A stretch of 64,000 nucleotides of DNA from Dioscorea cayenensis subsp. rotundata (GCF_009730915.1 NC_052477.1:558001-622000), one strand, 5' to 3'; positions 34,205 through 54,659 are shown, numbered from the stretch's first letter. Notes: generated by a model not told the origin, from the letters alone. A program made the numbers and translations.

Positions 34205-34257
34205 GGATGGAGGAGGAGAAGGCAAGAGATTGTGAATGAAGATGATGAGTGAAAGGT

Positions 34258-34278
34258 GGGGTCTTACAAGGTCAAGAA
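34258..34278 (-). ncRNA. tasiR-ARF, downstream copy
   Basis: The minus strand begins TTCTTGACCTTGTAAGAC and ends CCC, identical to the canonical tasiR-ARF of land plants as I know it. Directly abuts the other copy. Confidence 0.92.
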
Positions 34279-34299
34279 AAGGTCTTACAAGGTCAAGAA
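34279..34299 (-). ncRNA. tasiR-ARF, upstream copy
   Basis: Same first 19 bases as the downstream copy, ending CTT rather than CCC. The 21-nt spacing keeps both in one phase. Confidence 0.92.
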
Positions 34300-34354
34300 G
34301 ACCTTTTCTTGTGGGAAAGAAGATAGAAAGGATGATGGAAGGGTAAAGATCATA

Positions 34355-34375
34355 AAGCTCAGTTAGGATAGCACC
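34355..34375 (-). promoter_or_regulatory. 5' miR390 target site, central mismatches (non-cleaved)
   Basis: The plus strand AAGCTCAG then TTA then GGATAGCACC matches miR390 except at positions 9-11 (GAG to TTA) and 19. A centrally mismatched upstream site that is bound but not cut is a hallmark of TAS3. Confidence 0.85.
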
Positions 34376-34865
34376 ATCATTTCTCTACTTTGATCTCCCA
34401 TAAACATTCCCTTTAATCTCATCCTTTTCACCTTCTTCTTTGCTGTTTTCCCCTACCATTCTCTGCAAACAGACAACATTAATTAAAACTCACACACACA
34501 CACAAATATAAAGAAGAAAAAGAAGAAGAAGTATACCAGTTGGTGAGTGGAAGGTGGTGAAAGATAAATAGGTTGCATGGTTTAAGAGGAGGAGCTGCAA
34601 AGAGAGAAGAAGAAGAAGAAGAGAGAGTTGGTGAAAAGGAGAAGAGAAAGCATGGATCTCAATGTCATGCATGTAAATATCCTGCAGTGTGTTGTGAGCT
34701 TTGTATGTAAACAAAAAAAGTTATTAATTAAGGATAACTATCTATTTTTCGCAAGAAAAAGAAAAAGAACTTAAAAACAAATTGGAATACCTGACCAAGT
34801 TGAAGATAGAGACTTTAGGTTGAGCTTTAGAGAAGAGAGCATAGGAGAAAGCAAAGAGAAGGTGA

Positions 34866-34876
34866 GATATATATAG
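34866..34876 (-). promoter_or_regulatory. TAS3 TATA box, with telobox-like repeats upstream
   Basis: The minus strand has CTATATATATC here. Just upstream (34890-34907) it has three AACCCTAA-type units. AAACCCTAA teloboxes are common in plant core promoters; the transcription start would be about 34840. Confidence 0.55.
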
Positions 34877-34909
34877 TGGGGTGGTGAGATTAGGGTTAGG
34901 GTTAGGGAA

Positions 34910-35684
34910 TGTTATTTATAAAATGATGATATAATAAAAAAGATAATAAAGAGAAACAGTTGTATATGTGGAAGGAATATTAATATGCTATCAGTTTGAC
35001 TGAAGTGTTTGGCATCATTTGTTTATTTGAATCATGACTTAGGGTTTTTATTTAGTGCCATTATTATGTACATCACTTTGGTAAGTATGATAGATTCCAT
35101 GGCTAAAAGACTTCCAACCAAGCTCCAAACAAAACAATGCACAGTAGATGTTGATGTCTGCCATTTACTCCATCCTCCTCAAACATTATCTTCAAAATAA
35201 TATATATATATATATAGTAGTAATGCATATATAATATTTATTATGGAGGAGTACTTGATGAACAAATTAATTAATTAACTAATTAAATGAAGTTGATGTT
35301 TATAGTGATTAAGTTTAATTTGTTTTGTTTAGTTAATTAACCAAGGTAATTAATTTAAGTGTATGTAGACTAGGTAGCACAGGGTGAGGAGAAGTTCTCA
35401 ATGAGTTTGAGATGCTTGAAGTTTGTCATTTGGGAGAAGATATGAATAGAAAAGTTGAAAATTAACTAAGGTGATTAATTAATTGGGAAAATATTTTGTA
35501 TCTTTATATTTTAATATAAGTAATGTTTAATAAGTGGAAGGTAACAAGCACAAGAAGTGATGAATGGTGTGCACAATGATAAAATAATGAGAGACAATTA
35601 GGCACACAACATGGGATGAGTTGATAACGCAAACATATGTACATGGGGAAAGGGAGCTTGTGGGCACGCTTGTGAGGACCTCAC
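34910..35684. other. Intergenic, TAS3 upstream side
   Basis: AT-rich, with TA microsatellite near 35200 and repeated TTAATTAA strings. No coding exon recognised. Confidence 0.5.
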
Positions 35685-36240
35685 AGTCTTCTAGGGTTAG
35701 GGTTAGGGTTAGGGTTAGGGTTAGAGATATACAGGTTGTTGTAGTACATTGAATTTAGCCATTCTCACCAACTTGGTAATTAGTATATAATTAATTAATC
35801 TCATTAATTAAGAGAAAGAGAGCTTGTACACAGTATCATTCTTGTCACCTTGGTTATTAATTAGTTTAATTAGGGTTAGGCTTAGTTTTAGGGTTTACAT
35901 ATAGAGTCTTGTATGACTACCCTAACCCTAACCATTCTTGTCAACTTGGTAATTAATATATTATAATTAATCTAATGAAGAAAGAGAGCTTGAACACTAA
36001 TATCATTCTCATCATCTTGGTTATTTTTTTTTAGAGTTAGGGTTAGGGTTAGGGTTATGCATGTATAGGGTCCTGTCATGGTGCCCTAACCCTAATTGTT
36101 AATTTTAACTTGAAATTAATTCATATAAATTAAATAAGCTTAATCAAGAGAAAGAGAGTTGTAATCTAATATCATTCTCATCATCTCTTCTATTAATTAA
36201 TTTAATTAATATTTTATATATATATATATGGAGCGAATTT
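35685..36240. repeat. Tandem repeat, period ~170 bp, with TTAGGG runs and their inverse
   Basis: Landmarks such as CCATTCTYRYCAACTTGGTAATTA occur near 35760, 35931 and (diverged) 36098, about 170 bp apart. GAGAAAGAGAGCTTG and TATCATTCTYRTCAYCTTGG blocks repeat alongside. Each unit has (TTAGGG)n (five in a row at 35692-35724) and, in the second and third, CCCTAACCCTAA about 50 bases later, so a hairpin could form. The hexamer is TTAGGG, not the usual plant TTTAGGG. Confidence 0.75.
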
Positions 36241-36637
36241 TTTTTAAAAGAATACAATTCTTATTATCTTGATGATTAACTGAATTAATCTAATTAAGGT
36301 TTAGACAGACTCTTAAAGCTCATCATCTTGGTAGTAAACTAATTAAGAATCAAATTTCTAGTAACGATTTAGGGCGAGGAAAAAAAATATTTGCTTCCAT
36401 ATTAATCAATAAGAATTAAATTTGGTAGAGAAGTTTAAATTTGTGTTCTTAATTTATTATCTAGGCTTAATATCTTAGTTAATTGATTTCGAGGCTATAA
36501 ATATTTCAAAAAAATTTAACTATTACTAAATTTCGAAGTAAAACTATAAGCTTAAAACATTATGGAAACACAAGTCAAAAATCAGTCATTGTTTTTTTTT
36601 CATGTTCCATTTACAAGATGTAACTGCATTAAAGTTT

Positions 36638-36675
<38 letters not shown>

Positions 36676-37274
36676 CTAACTCTTGCTGTATATTGCCAAT
36701 CTTAAACCGAATAAGAAATTAAAGAGGAAGATTGCCATGTTAGGCAACTCACATAACACATATATAGTGATCAAACATTTATCACAAGACGGTTAACATG
36801 AATCTTGACCAAATTAATATTTCAAATCAATAAATTAACACATGGTAATAAATAAATAAATAAATAATTAAGAAGGGGGGACACATGAAGGAGGAGGAGG
36901 AGCAATTAAAGAGTTTGGTCTGAATGGAATTGTGAAGTCCCTATCAAAGAGAGGACCATACATGAATAGTTTTGGATTTGGGGAATATATATGAATTTCA
37001 CGTGTGGGAAAAATCCAAAAATATATGATTTCATATCATATTAAGGCCAAGATTGAAGGATAGAAGCATCTTTTACCCACATGCAATTGCAATGCAAAAA
37101 CAATCATAAATCATGAATTTTTATCTTTTTTATTTTCTTCTCTCTTTAATTTATTTATTTGTTTGTTTGTTTTTCATTTGGCACTCATTCATTCAATTGA
37201 AATTTTATCAACTCTCATGAATATTTCAGACATGAATAATGTTTGTTGTATCATTGCAATGACAAACAAAGTGG

Positions 37275-37326
37275 GAGCATGCATGTGAAGGTAGCTGTTC
37301 TTTTTAACTTATTCCATGCATGCAAG
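37275..37326. repeat. 52-bp direct repeat, copy 1
   Basis: GAGCATGCATGTGAAGGTAG .. CCATGCATGCAAG. Repeated at 38148-38199 with about three or four mismatches. The ends GCATGCATG and CATGCATGC are mutually complementary. Confidence 0.85.
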
Positions 37327-38147
37327 CATATATATGAAGGTGGGATTTTTTACTTGTATACCTATAAAAATTCGACTAATATTTATGTGCACATCTCTTA
37401 AGAAAATTACATATTATGTGTATCTATTAAATTATAATTTTTTTTTTATTTTTATATGTACTCCTCTATCATATATATATATAGCATTAAAATATATTAT
37501 AAATTATATGAATATTATTTTTTTTACAATCTTAAAAATAAATTTTTATTTGATTCCTTAAACTACCCTTAACAGTGTTAATATATGTTTGTGGGCGTGT
37601 ATATATATATATATATATATGTGCACAAGTTATTTTTGGTCATTTAATATTTAATAATGTATTTTAGTGGTCACAAAAAAACATATATGCAAAAATAAAA
37701 TAATAAAAAATAATAATCAAATCAAATTTCAAGGGGTATACATAATATTTGATTTTCATAAAAAAATATACACGATTAGTTGAATAAAAATTAATATTTA
37801 AGTAAAAAAATTAGTTGACTAATAAAAACAAATATGAAAAATATAAAAATTTATTTTAACTCAAAATTAAAACGTTAATTTGTTTACTTTTAGGTGTCAA
37901 TTAAGACTATGAAAACATATACATATAAATATAAATATCAAACAATAACTTAGATTAAAAAAAAAAAATTACTTGCATGCATCTTTATATAAATACGAGA
38001 TAAATGAAAACTAAAAACATGTCTAACTGTTCAAAATTTAAATATGTAAATATGAAGAAATATATACATATATATAGATAAATATAAATATAATAGTTAG
38101 CACTGAATTTGAATATTTAAAATGATATCAGAATGCAATGATTCAGT

Positions 38148-38199
38148 GAGCATGCATGTGAAGGTAGCTGTTGTTCTTAACTTATGCCATGCATGCAAG
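38148..38199. repeat. 52-bp direct repeat, copy 2
   Basis: Same as copy 1. The upstream ~25 bases (TATCA..TGCAATGA) also resemble each other, so the duplicated unit may be longer. Confidence 0.85.
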
Positions 38200-39343
38200 T
38201 TAGCAGAACCAAAATACTCTTCATTCACTTTCACCTTTCACTCTCCTTCACATGTCACAGGTTGACTCATTGAATTATATATATATATATAATAAATAAT
38301 TTAATTTTTTATCATTTAACTGATTTTTTTTATAAAATAAATTTATTTTGATATTTACCTTATATAATTGTTAAGATAAAGATTTATATTTTTATTTTCA
38401 TTAGATTGGTGTGCATTGATTATTTAGAAGTCGCATACTTTAAACTAATTCAAAGTATACAAATCTCTCCCTAGACAAGTAACCCAAATATTTACACATG
38501 GACTAACTCAATTGGTACTTGTATTTTTTTATAATTATTATATTTAAATTATTTTTATCTAGAAAGATTTATTAGTATAGAATTTAGAAACTTTTGCATA
38601 AATCTGGCATACTGAAACATTCACACTTTTTATTATATTTTATCATTCTTTAATTTTTGCTTTATTTTCTTTTTTACTTTATTTGTAAAACACTAAATAA
38701 ACTTATTAAATATTCATATTTATTGGTTGAGATGATTAATTTTTCTTTTTATAAAAAAATAATAAATAATACTTTAAAATTATATATAGAGAGAGAGGGT
38801 GTATCATGTGAAAATTTAGGAACTCCCACATTAGAGCCATTGCTTATTTATCTACAGTATCAAACACTATCTAATATATAATACCCTTTAATAGTATTGA
38901 ATCACAATACTTAACAGTAACTCTATATACCCCTACAAATAGCAGTTATTAGATCATACCATCAAATAATCTTATATTTTAAAAAGATAAGAAATTCCGT
39001 AGAAAATTTATACTAACACACACAAATATTTGAGGATAAGTAATCTAGATTTAAAATCTAAGGACGTCCACAGTACTCGTCGAATGATAATTTGATGACT
39101 ACAATTATTATGAACAGTATTAAAATGTGTTTTACATATTCGTGAACAACAAAAGGTGTTCAGTATTTATATAAAGTTATAAACAGACACAAACAACTAT
39201 TAAATTATAATCTAACGGTTATGATTAAATGTTATTAAAAAAGTAATCGAAAGACATAACTCGACTATTTTTTCTCCAAATATATATATATATATATATA
39301 AAAGAGAAAGATGAGCGGTAGAGATATTTACCATTGAATCAAA

Positions 39344-41236
39344 ATGAAGTTGAAAATGACAAATTTGCCACCGCAATGCCACATGTTTTACCATATTACC
39401 AAGAAGGTCCCATTTAGGAAATTCCATTATGATGCCAATTTTTCAAAAGTCTCAACGGTAACAAACACGAAGCTCATCACAGACTACTTTTATCAAGGCT
39501 TTCCCGCCAAAGCCCGCCAAGTGTTCGATGAAATGCCACACAGAGACCTTGTCACTTGGACTTCAATGATCTCAGGCTACACATCCAATGCTTACCACTC
39601 TGATGCATTGGCTCTGTTCCGAGACATGCTTGCTGCCGGAGTGACCCCCAATGCCTTCACTTTGTCCAGTGTCATCAAAGCATGCAAAGGAATGGACTTG
39701 CAAACTAGTGGGGAAATGCTACATGCCCAAGCAGTGAAACATGGTGTTGATCGACAAGAGTACGTCGAGAACTCATTGCTCGATATGTATGCAATGTGCG
39801 GTCGTAGTATGTCGGAGGCCCGTGCCGTGTTTGATTGTTTGATGGAGAAAAGTGTGGTTTCTTGGACGACGATGATTGCTGCATACACTCACCATGGTGA
39901 TGGACACGCAGGAATTCATTTGTTTCGGCAAATGATTCAGGTATATAAGACTTTTGTTTCTGCATATGAATCAGTTTATATGGAGTTGAATTCTAATGTT
40001 TGGATTTTTATTGAAATTTAGGAAGGAGTTGAATTGAATCAATTCGTTTGTTCTATCGTTATCCGGGCTTGTGCTTCGATTAAGAATCGAATACTGGGGA
40101 AGCAAATGCATGCTGCAACGGTGAAGTCCGGGCACGATAAGGTTCTCCCGGTCGGGAATTCTATTGTTGATATGTATTGTAGGTGCATGAGCCTTTTAGA
40201 AGCAGAGCAATACTTCAATGAGATGCATGAAAAGGACTTGATCACTTGGAATACCATGATTTCCGGGTTCGAGCAAGCTATCCCTCAAGTAGCATTAAGT
40301 TTACTGATCAAGATGGGATCGAACGATGTTACTCCAAATTGCTTTACTTATACCAGCATTGCATCTGCCTGTGCAAACATGGCTGTTCTAAATTGTGGAC
40401 GACAAGTTCATGGAACTATAATTCGAAGAGGATTTGTAGGAAACCTTCAAATGGGCAATGCATTAGTAGATATGTATGCAAAGTGCGGAAGCATTGGTGA
40501 CTCGCAGAAAGTCTTCAATGAGATGTCTCGGAAAGACTTGATATCGTGGACATCTCTAATCAACGGATATGGTATTCATGGATATGGTAAGGAGGCGGTA
40601 GAATTGTTCGACGAGATGATTATTTCAGGTATTGAACCAGATTCAGTAGCTTTCATGGGTGTTGTGAGTGCTTGTAGTCATGCAGGGTTAATAGAGGAAG
40701 GTTTGAAGTACTTTAACTTAATGAAGACCGAATATAATGTTCTCGCCGATAGAGAGGTTTATGGTTGTGTCGTAGATCTTCTTGGGCGTGCCGGGAAGCT
40801 TACAGAGGCTTATGAGTTGATACAGAGAATGCCATTCAAACCTGATGAATCGATTTGGGGTGCTCTTCTTGGAGCTTGTAAGATGCATAAAAACGCGAAA
40901 TTAGGGAAAATAGCTGCCGAGGAGATCTTAAATTTAAAGCCGAAAGGAGCTAAGACATACGTTATACTCTCAGACATATATGGATCTTGCAAGCAATGGG
41001 ATGAGTTTGCAGAGACAAAGAAACTAATAAAAGAGACAGGAAGTAAGAAAGAGGCGGGAATGAGTTGGATTGAGCTGAGGGACGAGGTTTGCAGTTTCGT
41101 CGTTGGTGATACTATCAGTCCATACACCGTATCAATTTATAAAACTCTCCGAGTTTTGTCCAAGCACATGAATGATTCCGGTGTCGTATCTGATTTCAAT
41201 GCTCTACAACATAATTTCGAACCAGTGACTCGATAA
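39344..41236 (+). CDS. PLS-class pentatricopeptide repeat protein, PGN/At1g56570-like, 603 aa
   Basis: Exon 1 39344-39940 and exon 2 40022-41236, joined in frame by an 81-bp GT-AG intron. Tandem PPR motifs run through almost the whole protein, such as KARQVFDEMPHRDLVTWTSM, GNALVDMYAKCGSIGDSQKV and KEAVELFDEMIISGIEPDSV. They are followed by E/E+ motifs (EAGMSWIELRDEVCSFVVGD) and no DYW domain. Order and wording (GLKYFN, VVDLLGRAGK, MPFKPDES, KKEAGMSWI) match Arabidopsis PGN (At1g56570, ~611 aa), a mitochondrial protein linked to germination under salt and to disease resistance. Such proteins bind organellar RNA, and E-type members usually take part in C-to-U editing with a DYW partner. The N-terminus is basic, and a second ATG lies 12 bases downstream. 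Most PLS PPR genes are intronless, so the intron is mildly unusual. Confidence 0.9.
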
Positions 41237-41586
41237 TTTCCAAAAAAATTATTGATCTTGATCAATCAAGGTGAGAATTCATAGATATAAAGATGATTCT
41301 TCTATTAGAATTGAAATTATTTATTTGTTACTGATTCTTTGAAATCCTTGCCGTTAGTTATGCATGTTAATAGTTCAGTATAACTCAGTCGACTCGAGAT
41401 TATAGTAATAGATATTTTATTAGCACACAGCTACAGGAATTAACCAGAAGGCTAACTCCCTGCCATACAGGACACACAGATATTAGTTACTTTAACACGA
41501 GCCATGAGCGCACACACACACTGATGATATTACTTGACATCACACATGCAAACCATTACATGCTTGTTATTAGATATTTGATTATT

Positions 41587-41901
41587 TCACTTGCCACAGG
41601 TGCAGTCTGTGCAGGTGCAGGTTGCGCCGCACTTGCACTTCCCGTCGTTCTCAGCAGCGGCGGGGAGGACTTCGACAACCTCCTCGACGTAAGTCTTCTC
41701 GGTCTCGATCACCATTCCATAGCTGTTTCCCTTCTTCCTGCAATACACAATAAGCGGATATATATATATATATATATATATATGTTACTTGCATGTCTAG
41801 ATCATGTTACCAATAACAATTGATCATCTTGAATATTAGGACTAATACACTTACACACACTGGCTCTTGTCAGCACAATCACAGTTGCCACAGGTCGACA
41901 T
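41587..41901 (-). CDS. Type 3 metallothionein, 65 aa, two exons
   Basis: Exon 1 41901-41855 encodes MSTCGNCDCADKSQCV. Exon 2 41737-41587 encodes KKGNSYGMVIETEKTYVEEV through CKCGATCTCTDCTCGK and stop. The 117-bp GT-AG intron contains a TA microsatellite (visible at about 41759-41782). The four N-terminal Cys (CxxCxC..C) and six C-terminal Cys (CxCxxxCxCxxCxC), separated by a Cys-free spacer, define plant type 3 metallothioneins. These bind Cu/Zn/Cd in the cytosol and are often strongly expressed in fruit, leaves and storage organs. Length is normal and all ten Cys are present. Confidence 0.96.
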
Positions 41902-42000
41902 GATGAGGTTGTTTGAAGGACTTTAAGAGCTCAGAAACGCGATCGATTGAACTTGGAATGGGTGTTTGTTATGAGAATGGAGTTGCGAAGTGTGCCGGGA

Positions 42001-42007
42001 ATTTATA
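42001..42007 (-). promoter_or_regulatory. TATA box of the metallothionein gene
   Basis: The minus strand CTATAAATTCC lies about 100 bases upstream of the ATG at 41901, consistent with a ~70-base 5' UTR. Confidence 0.6.
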
Positions 42008-43372
42008 GGCATAGATGAAAGAATGAATTAATGGTTAATTTGGCTAATTGATGTTAATTGAGGGCACACGCATCTTTCTTTTGGTGTTGTTTTCTGGATG
42101 GCACTCAACTCAAGGACCCATTAAATGGGAATCTTCAGAAATGGTGGATGGATGGATGGATGGATGGATGGATGGGGGGCTTCTTGTTTACCTCTCATGT
42201 CCAAATCTTGCACCTTTTGAAGCTGATCACAAACATCTATGGTCTTAAAAAATTGCAATTCAATTTAAATTACTACATGGCTTTATCTCAAAGACATGCA
42301 TTACAGATGAATGTTTTCTATTGATGGGTTTTCCTTCTGAAATGAGCAATGGTTGAATTTGGATATAGCATAATTTGATGGGAATATATACTTTGCATAA
42401 AATTTTCTGAATAAAGTTGGTTGATATTTTTGCACTTCCGTCCAAAACAAAATAAGATGATATTTTTCACATAAAAAAAACCACAAGCCTTATAATATAT
42501 ATTTATATGTGTATATAAATCATCTTCACATAAAGTTTTTTTTGGGGTGTTGCTTGTCAATGTTGCTAACCTCTATATATCTCTGTCAAAGAACCAGAAC
42601 CTTACAATGCTGGCTGGCCTCTTTTCTATCCATTTCCGGGGCCCAGCAACTGGAATCTCTCTGACTTGTAGCCTTTCAGCTTGTTTTTACACTCCAGTCT
42701 CCTCCCAAAAGGATTTGATTCTCAAGTCCCTTTGTTTTCCTTGTTAGATAAAGAAAGTACGGCACAAGGATTGAATTGTAAAAAACTTCAATTCAATAAT
42801 GGGCATAAATTTCAGTAAAACAATTATAGGTGTGCAATATAATTGGTGTAGGTTATATAGCAAGGAAAGATTAAAAAAAAGAAAAGATTTAAAAAAAAAA
42901 CATATCAAGTAGCAAGTGTCAGAGAGGTAAAGCAAAAGGTGAACAACAGGAGTAACAGAATCAAAAAGGAGTTTCAAACAAGATCATGATGAGAAAGAAT
43001 CTTTCCTGGTACAGTGTAGTCTCAATACCAGGAACAAGACACCTGCAGAACCAGAGATCTGTCACCCTGAAATCATGATGGATGTAAAACGCTATTGGCA
43101 TCAAAATCGAAGTTCATATTCATCACATATATAATACTACAACTCATAAACATACATAAAAAGACTTCAAATGGGTAAAATTAATGCAGAAAAAACAGTG
43201 ACCTGGCAAATCAACCAAATACTCAGTTTGTTGTTGTGGTTTAGTTGAATCTTATAACTTACATGAAAACTTTATAATGAATACTTCATGGTTGCTCATC
43301 AGCAAAAATAACAGCAAGTAAAAAGGGTAACTTAGAGACTGGTAAAAATTGCCTCAGCTATGGAAAATTTAA
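42008..43372. other. Metallothionein promoter and NSF 3' flank
   Basis: A (GGAT)n microsatellite lies at about 42142-42176. The right part (to 43372) contains the NSF 3' UTR. ORFs here have no family resemblance. Confidence 0.55.
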
Positions 43373-52096
<8,724 letters not shown>

Positions 52097-52300
52097 TGGA
52101 GATCGAGAGAGATCGAGAGAGAGAGAGAACCAGAGAAACCTTGGCTTCTAAGAAATGGAAGACAATATAAATATGGTAGGAAGCGAGGATCAGTTACGTT
52201 TCCATTGAATAATTTTGAAGAGAAAAAAATGAAATTACTTATTAATCCCTGCCAAAATTTTCATTTGAATATTTTAAAAAAAACTTACTTTTATTCTTAA
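52097..52300 (-). promoter_or_regulatory. NSF 5' UTR and proximal promoter
   Basis: Includes a GAGA-rich leader (52102-52130) directly upstream of the ATG and a TATA-like ATATTTATATT (about 52164-52174 on the minus strand). Confidence 0.4.
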
Positions 52301-52319
52301 ATATTAATAAAAATTCTCA

Positions 52320-52900
52320 GTTGGTGATAATGTTTTAAAAACCGGATATGACTTTATTAAAAAACCGGATCAGACAGGCCCTATTCAACCGGTTCAATCA
52401 GAAACCGGCCGATAAATCGGTCTAGTTAGTCACACCAAACAAGAAGTCACCGAACCGGATTGTTGGTTTATTTTATTTTATATATCATTTATGTTATTGT
52501 GTATACTTATATTTTATTTTGTTTTGTTGTATAGTATATACTTGTATTTTATTTTAATCCTCATTTTTTTATTGTTGTTTTTGTTGTTGTTGTTGCATAT
52601 TTATATTTTATTTTTTATTTTTGAATATTTGTTGTATGGTTGTATCCTTATATATTTGTACTTTAAAAAATTTTAATTTTATGTAAAGTTGACACCTTCT
52701 GACCTTGTAAAGGTAATATAATTTTGAAATATGTAATTTTGTATTTTTTTAAAAAAAAATCCTTATTTTTATTTTTTTTACTTATTTTTAATTTTTAAAT
52801 TTTAAAAATTTTATTTATTTTGAAAAATATTAAATCCGGTTGCACTGGTCAATCCAACCGGGGTCCAACCGGTTAGACCGCCCGGTGGTACCTCATGAAT
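52320..52900. mobile_element. Possible non-autonomous DNA element, CCGGTT-rich ends
   Basis: CCGGTT/AACCGG words are concentrated at 52338-52460 and again, mostly inverted, at 52835-52885, around an AT-rich core. The ends are not a clean inverted repeat and no target duplication is evident. Confidence 0.3.
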
Positions 52901-53279
52901 ATTCTTCAACAACAATGGCTACCCAATTCTAATTATGACTAAGTCTTAAACATAAACGAGTGAAACAATATAAGGTATTACCTAGTGGATATAGGGTACA
53001 TAGAGAGAGAGAGGCAGTTAGAGGAAGTGGGAGAGAGGGGGCTGGGGGGTATGGTGCATGGGATAGATAAAAAGCATATAGATTAGAGTAGTTTTTGTTG
53101 TAAGAGATAAGAATATTTCAAAAGGATTTAGTTAAATATTGGCTTAGTTCCTCCATTATTTATGTAATCCTATTATCACTCTAACAGATTTGAGAACATG
53201 GGTTTTAAGATTTCAAACTACTAACGGAGAGATTTTATATAAGAGATCTCAAAATAAGAGATAAGATAAGAAAAGCTCT

Positions 53280-53530
53280 CTCTCCTTTTTTACCTTTTCA
53301 CCCTTTCTTCTTATGCTGGGTTAATCTTCTCTCTTTATCTGTTGTTCCTGATCCTATTTTTTATATAGAAGAGCTTGTTGAATCCTGGAGGATACGTCGT
53401 ATTAATTTTTGGTTGGTGTCGGCGAATTATCCTTGAGGACAGTGCTATCACGCCTCAAGTTATATTAGTTTTCACCTATTTCACGCATCAATATTTCTAA
53501 CAGTTTTTTGGACAACGAGGACTCGTTTTG
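53280..53530 (+). mobile_element. Possible Ty1/copia LTR-leader remnant
   Basis: Phrases such as TCCTGGAGGATACGTCGT and GACAGTGCTATCACGCCTC resemble plant copia leader or LTR sequence. No second LTR or polyprotein was seen, so this is tentative. Confidence 0.25.
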
Positions 53531-53900
53531 TTTGCCCTTCAGTGAGATGCGAAGATCAATGATTTTTCTTCGTCCCCGAGCGGCGCGTCCAGCTCTCTGT
53601 GTAATAATGAAGAAGGATGAAATGCGGGTTCAAGGGTGGTTCTCTTTCCCCGGCCGCCTCACATGAAGAGTTCAACTCATCATACCGGCTTTATTCTGCA
53701 AGGCTTTGAAGATGGATGCCAGTTCAGCCATCCTCACCGCGCATGCAAGCGCTGAGGCGGAGCAGAACTTGGGTCACATATCTCCAGCAATACTACTGAG
53801 AGGTGTCTCGAATGGAGGTTCACAAGGGGGTACCTTATATTGTCGTCTCCTAGAAGCTCTAACTGTAATAAGTATCAAGGTTGCTAGGTAAATTCAACTA
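53530..53900. other. GC-richer segment, unrecognised
   Basis: Contains a 61-codon plus frame (53706-53891, MKMDASSAILTAHASAEAEQ). No known domain; could be a fragment of a captured gene. Confidence 0.3.
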
Positions 53901-53919
53901 TACTAGATATAAAGTTATA

Positions 53920-54560
53920 TTTGTTTTTGTATAAAGTAGTCAGTCTTTACAAACTAATTTAATAAAATAGCTACTTACTGTCGACTTCTCCTGATTGTAT
54001 GCTAATAGAAGACAATACCTTCTTTTTTTGGCTTGCATCAATTTTCTTTTGTAGTTCACCTTTACAACATTTTCATGCTAAACATTTCAACATCCCTTAA
54101 ATAGCTTTTTCATATGTTATGGTGTGCAAAAATACAACACATGACACAATGATCTTAGCTTTAGTTTTAAAGGAAAAATCACCATAGTTAATTGTTGATT
54201 TTGAATAAAGTAGTCAATCTTCATGAACTAATTTGATCACAGTCTCCCAAAATTTATCTAGTAAGAGAAAACGTACTCATGGTTTATCATTATATTTTAG
54301 GAGTATTCAATTACCAGGATGGTCAATGAAATGCATAAAACAGTCAGTCTCTTAACAATGCTATTAAAATGACTAGAAACATTATCACACGATCAATAGG
54401 ACCATCTCCAACATCTTCTTTATCATCTATTTGTTTAGGGCTTTTATTCAAGATGCACCCCCATAAAAGCAACAATCATGTTGTCAAATGCCAAAAAGTT
54501 GACATACAACATTGCAATCCAAAAAAAGTCAATAACATAACTCTTTGTTCGGATATATTA
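53920..54560. repeat. Diverged repeat units (left group)
   Basis: TATAAAGTAGTCAGTCTTTACAAACTAATTTAAT (53930) recurs diverged at about 54204. AACAATGCTATTAAAATGAC and CAATCATGTTGTCAAATGC blocks recur to the right of the LINE-type relic at 56660-57060. Confidence 0.6.
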
Positions 54561-54659
54561 AAATCAAATGTATGAAACAAACGGTCTAATTATTATTATT
54601 TTTTGGTTAAAAGAATTGTTAAGTTGATTTTATCAAAGAAAACATAGGAAAAAAGTACA

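Larger units (their letters stand above)
34140..34845 (-). ncRNA. TAS3: TAS3 trans-acting siRNA precursor
   Basis: Minus-strand non-coding gene. Two adjacent 21-nt units (34279-34299, then 34258-34278 in transcript order) both begin TTCTTGACCTTGTAAGACC, the tasiR-ARF sequence that targets ARF2/3/4 auxin response factor mRNAs. They lie between an upstream miR390-complementary site (34355-34375) mismatched at miRNA positions 9-11 and a downstream site (34184-34204) that pairs well through positions 9-11. This is the two-hit TAS3 layout: AGO7-miR390 binds both, cuts only the 3' site, and RDR6/DCL4 make phased siRNAs. Both tasiR-ARFs lie within 1 nt of the 21-nt register from the predicted cut (34193/34194). 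Likely introns are about 34790-34684 and 34539-34464. Transcript ends are inferred from a TATA box near 34870; the 3' end is uncertain. Confidence 0.92.
36241..39343. other. AT-rich intergenic with microsatellites
   Basis: Contains (ATT)n at about 36638-36675, several (TA)n runs (for example 37601-37621, 39281-39300), and the 52-bp direct repeat listed separately. ORFs here are low-complexity Phe/Tyr/Ile frames and not credible genes. Confidence 0.55.

Noticed and set aside
39705..39965. Minus frames across the PPR gene (39592-39888, 39705-39965, 40810-41127)
   Set aside because: Antisense shadows of PPR repeats.
41524..41823. 99-codon plus frame over the metallothionein
   Set aside because: Antisense to a clear Cys-patterned gene and runs into a TA microsatellite.
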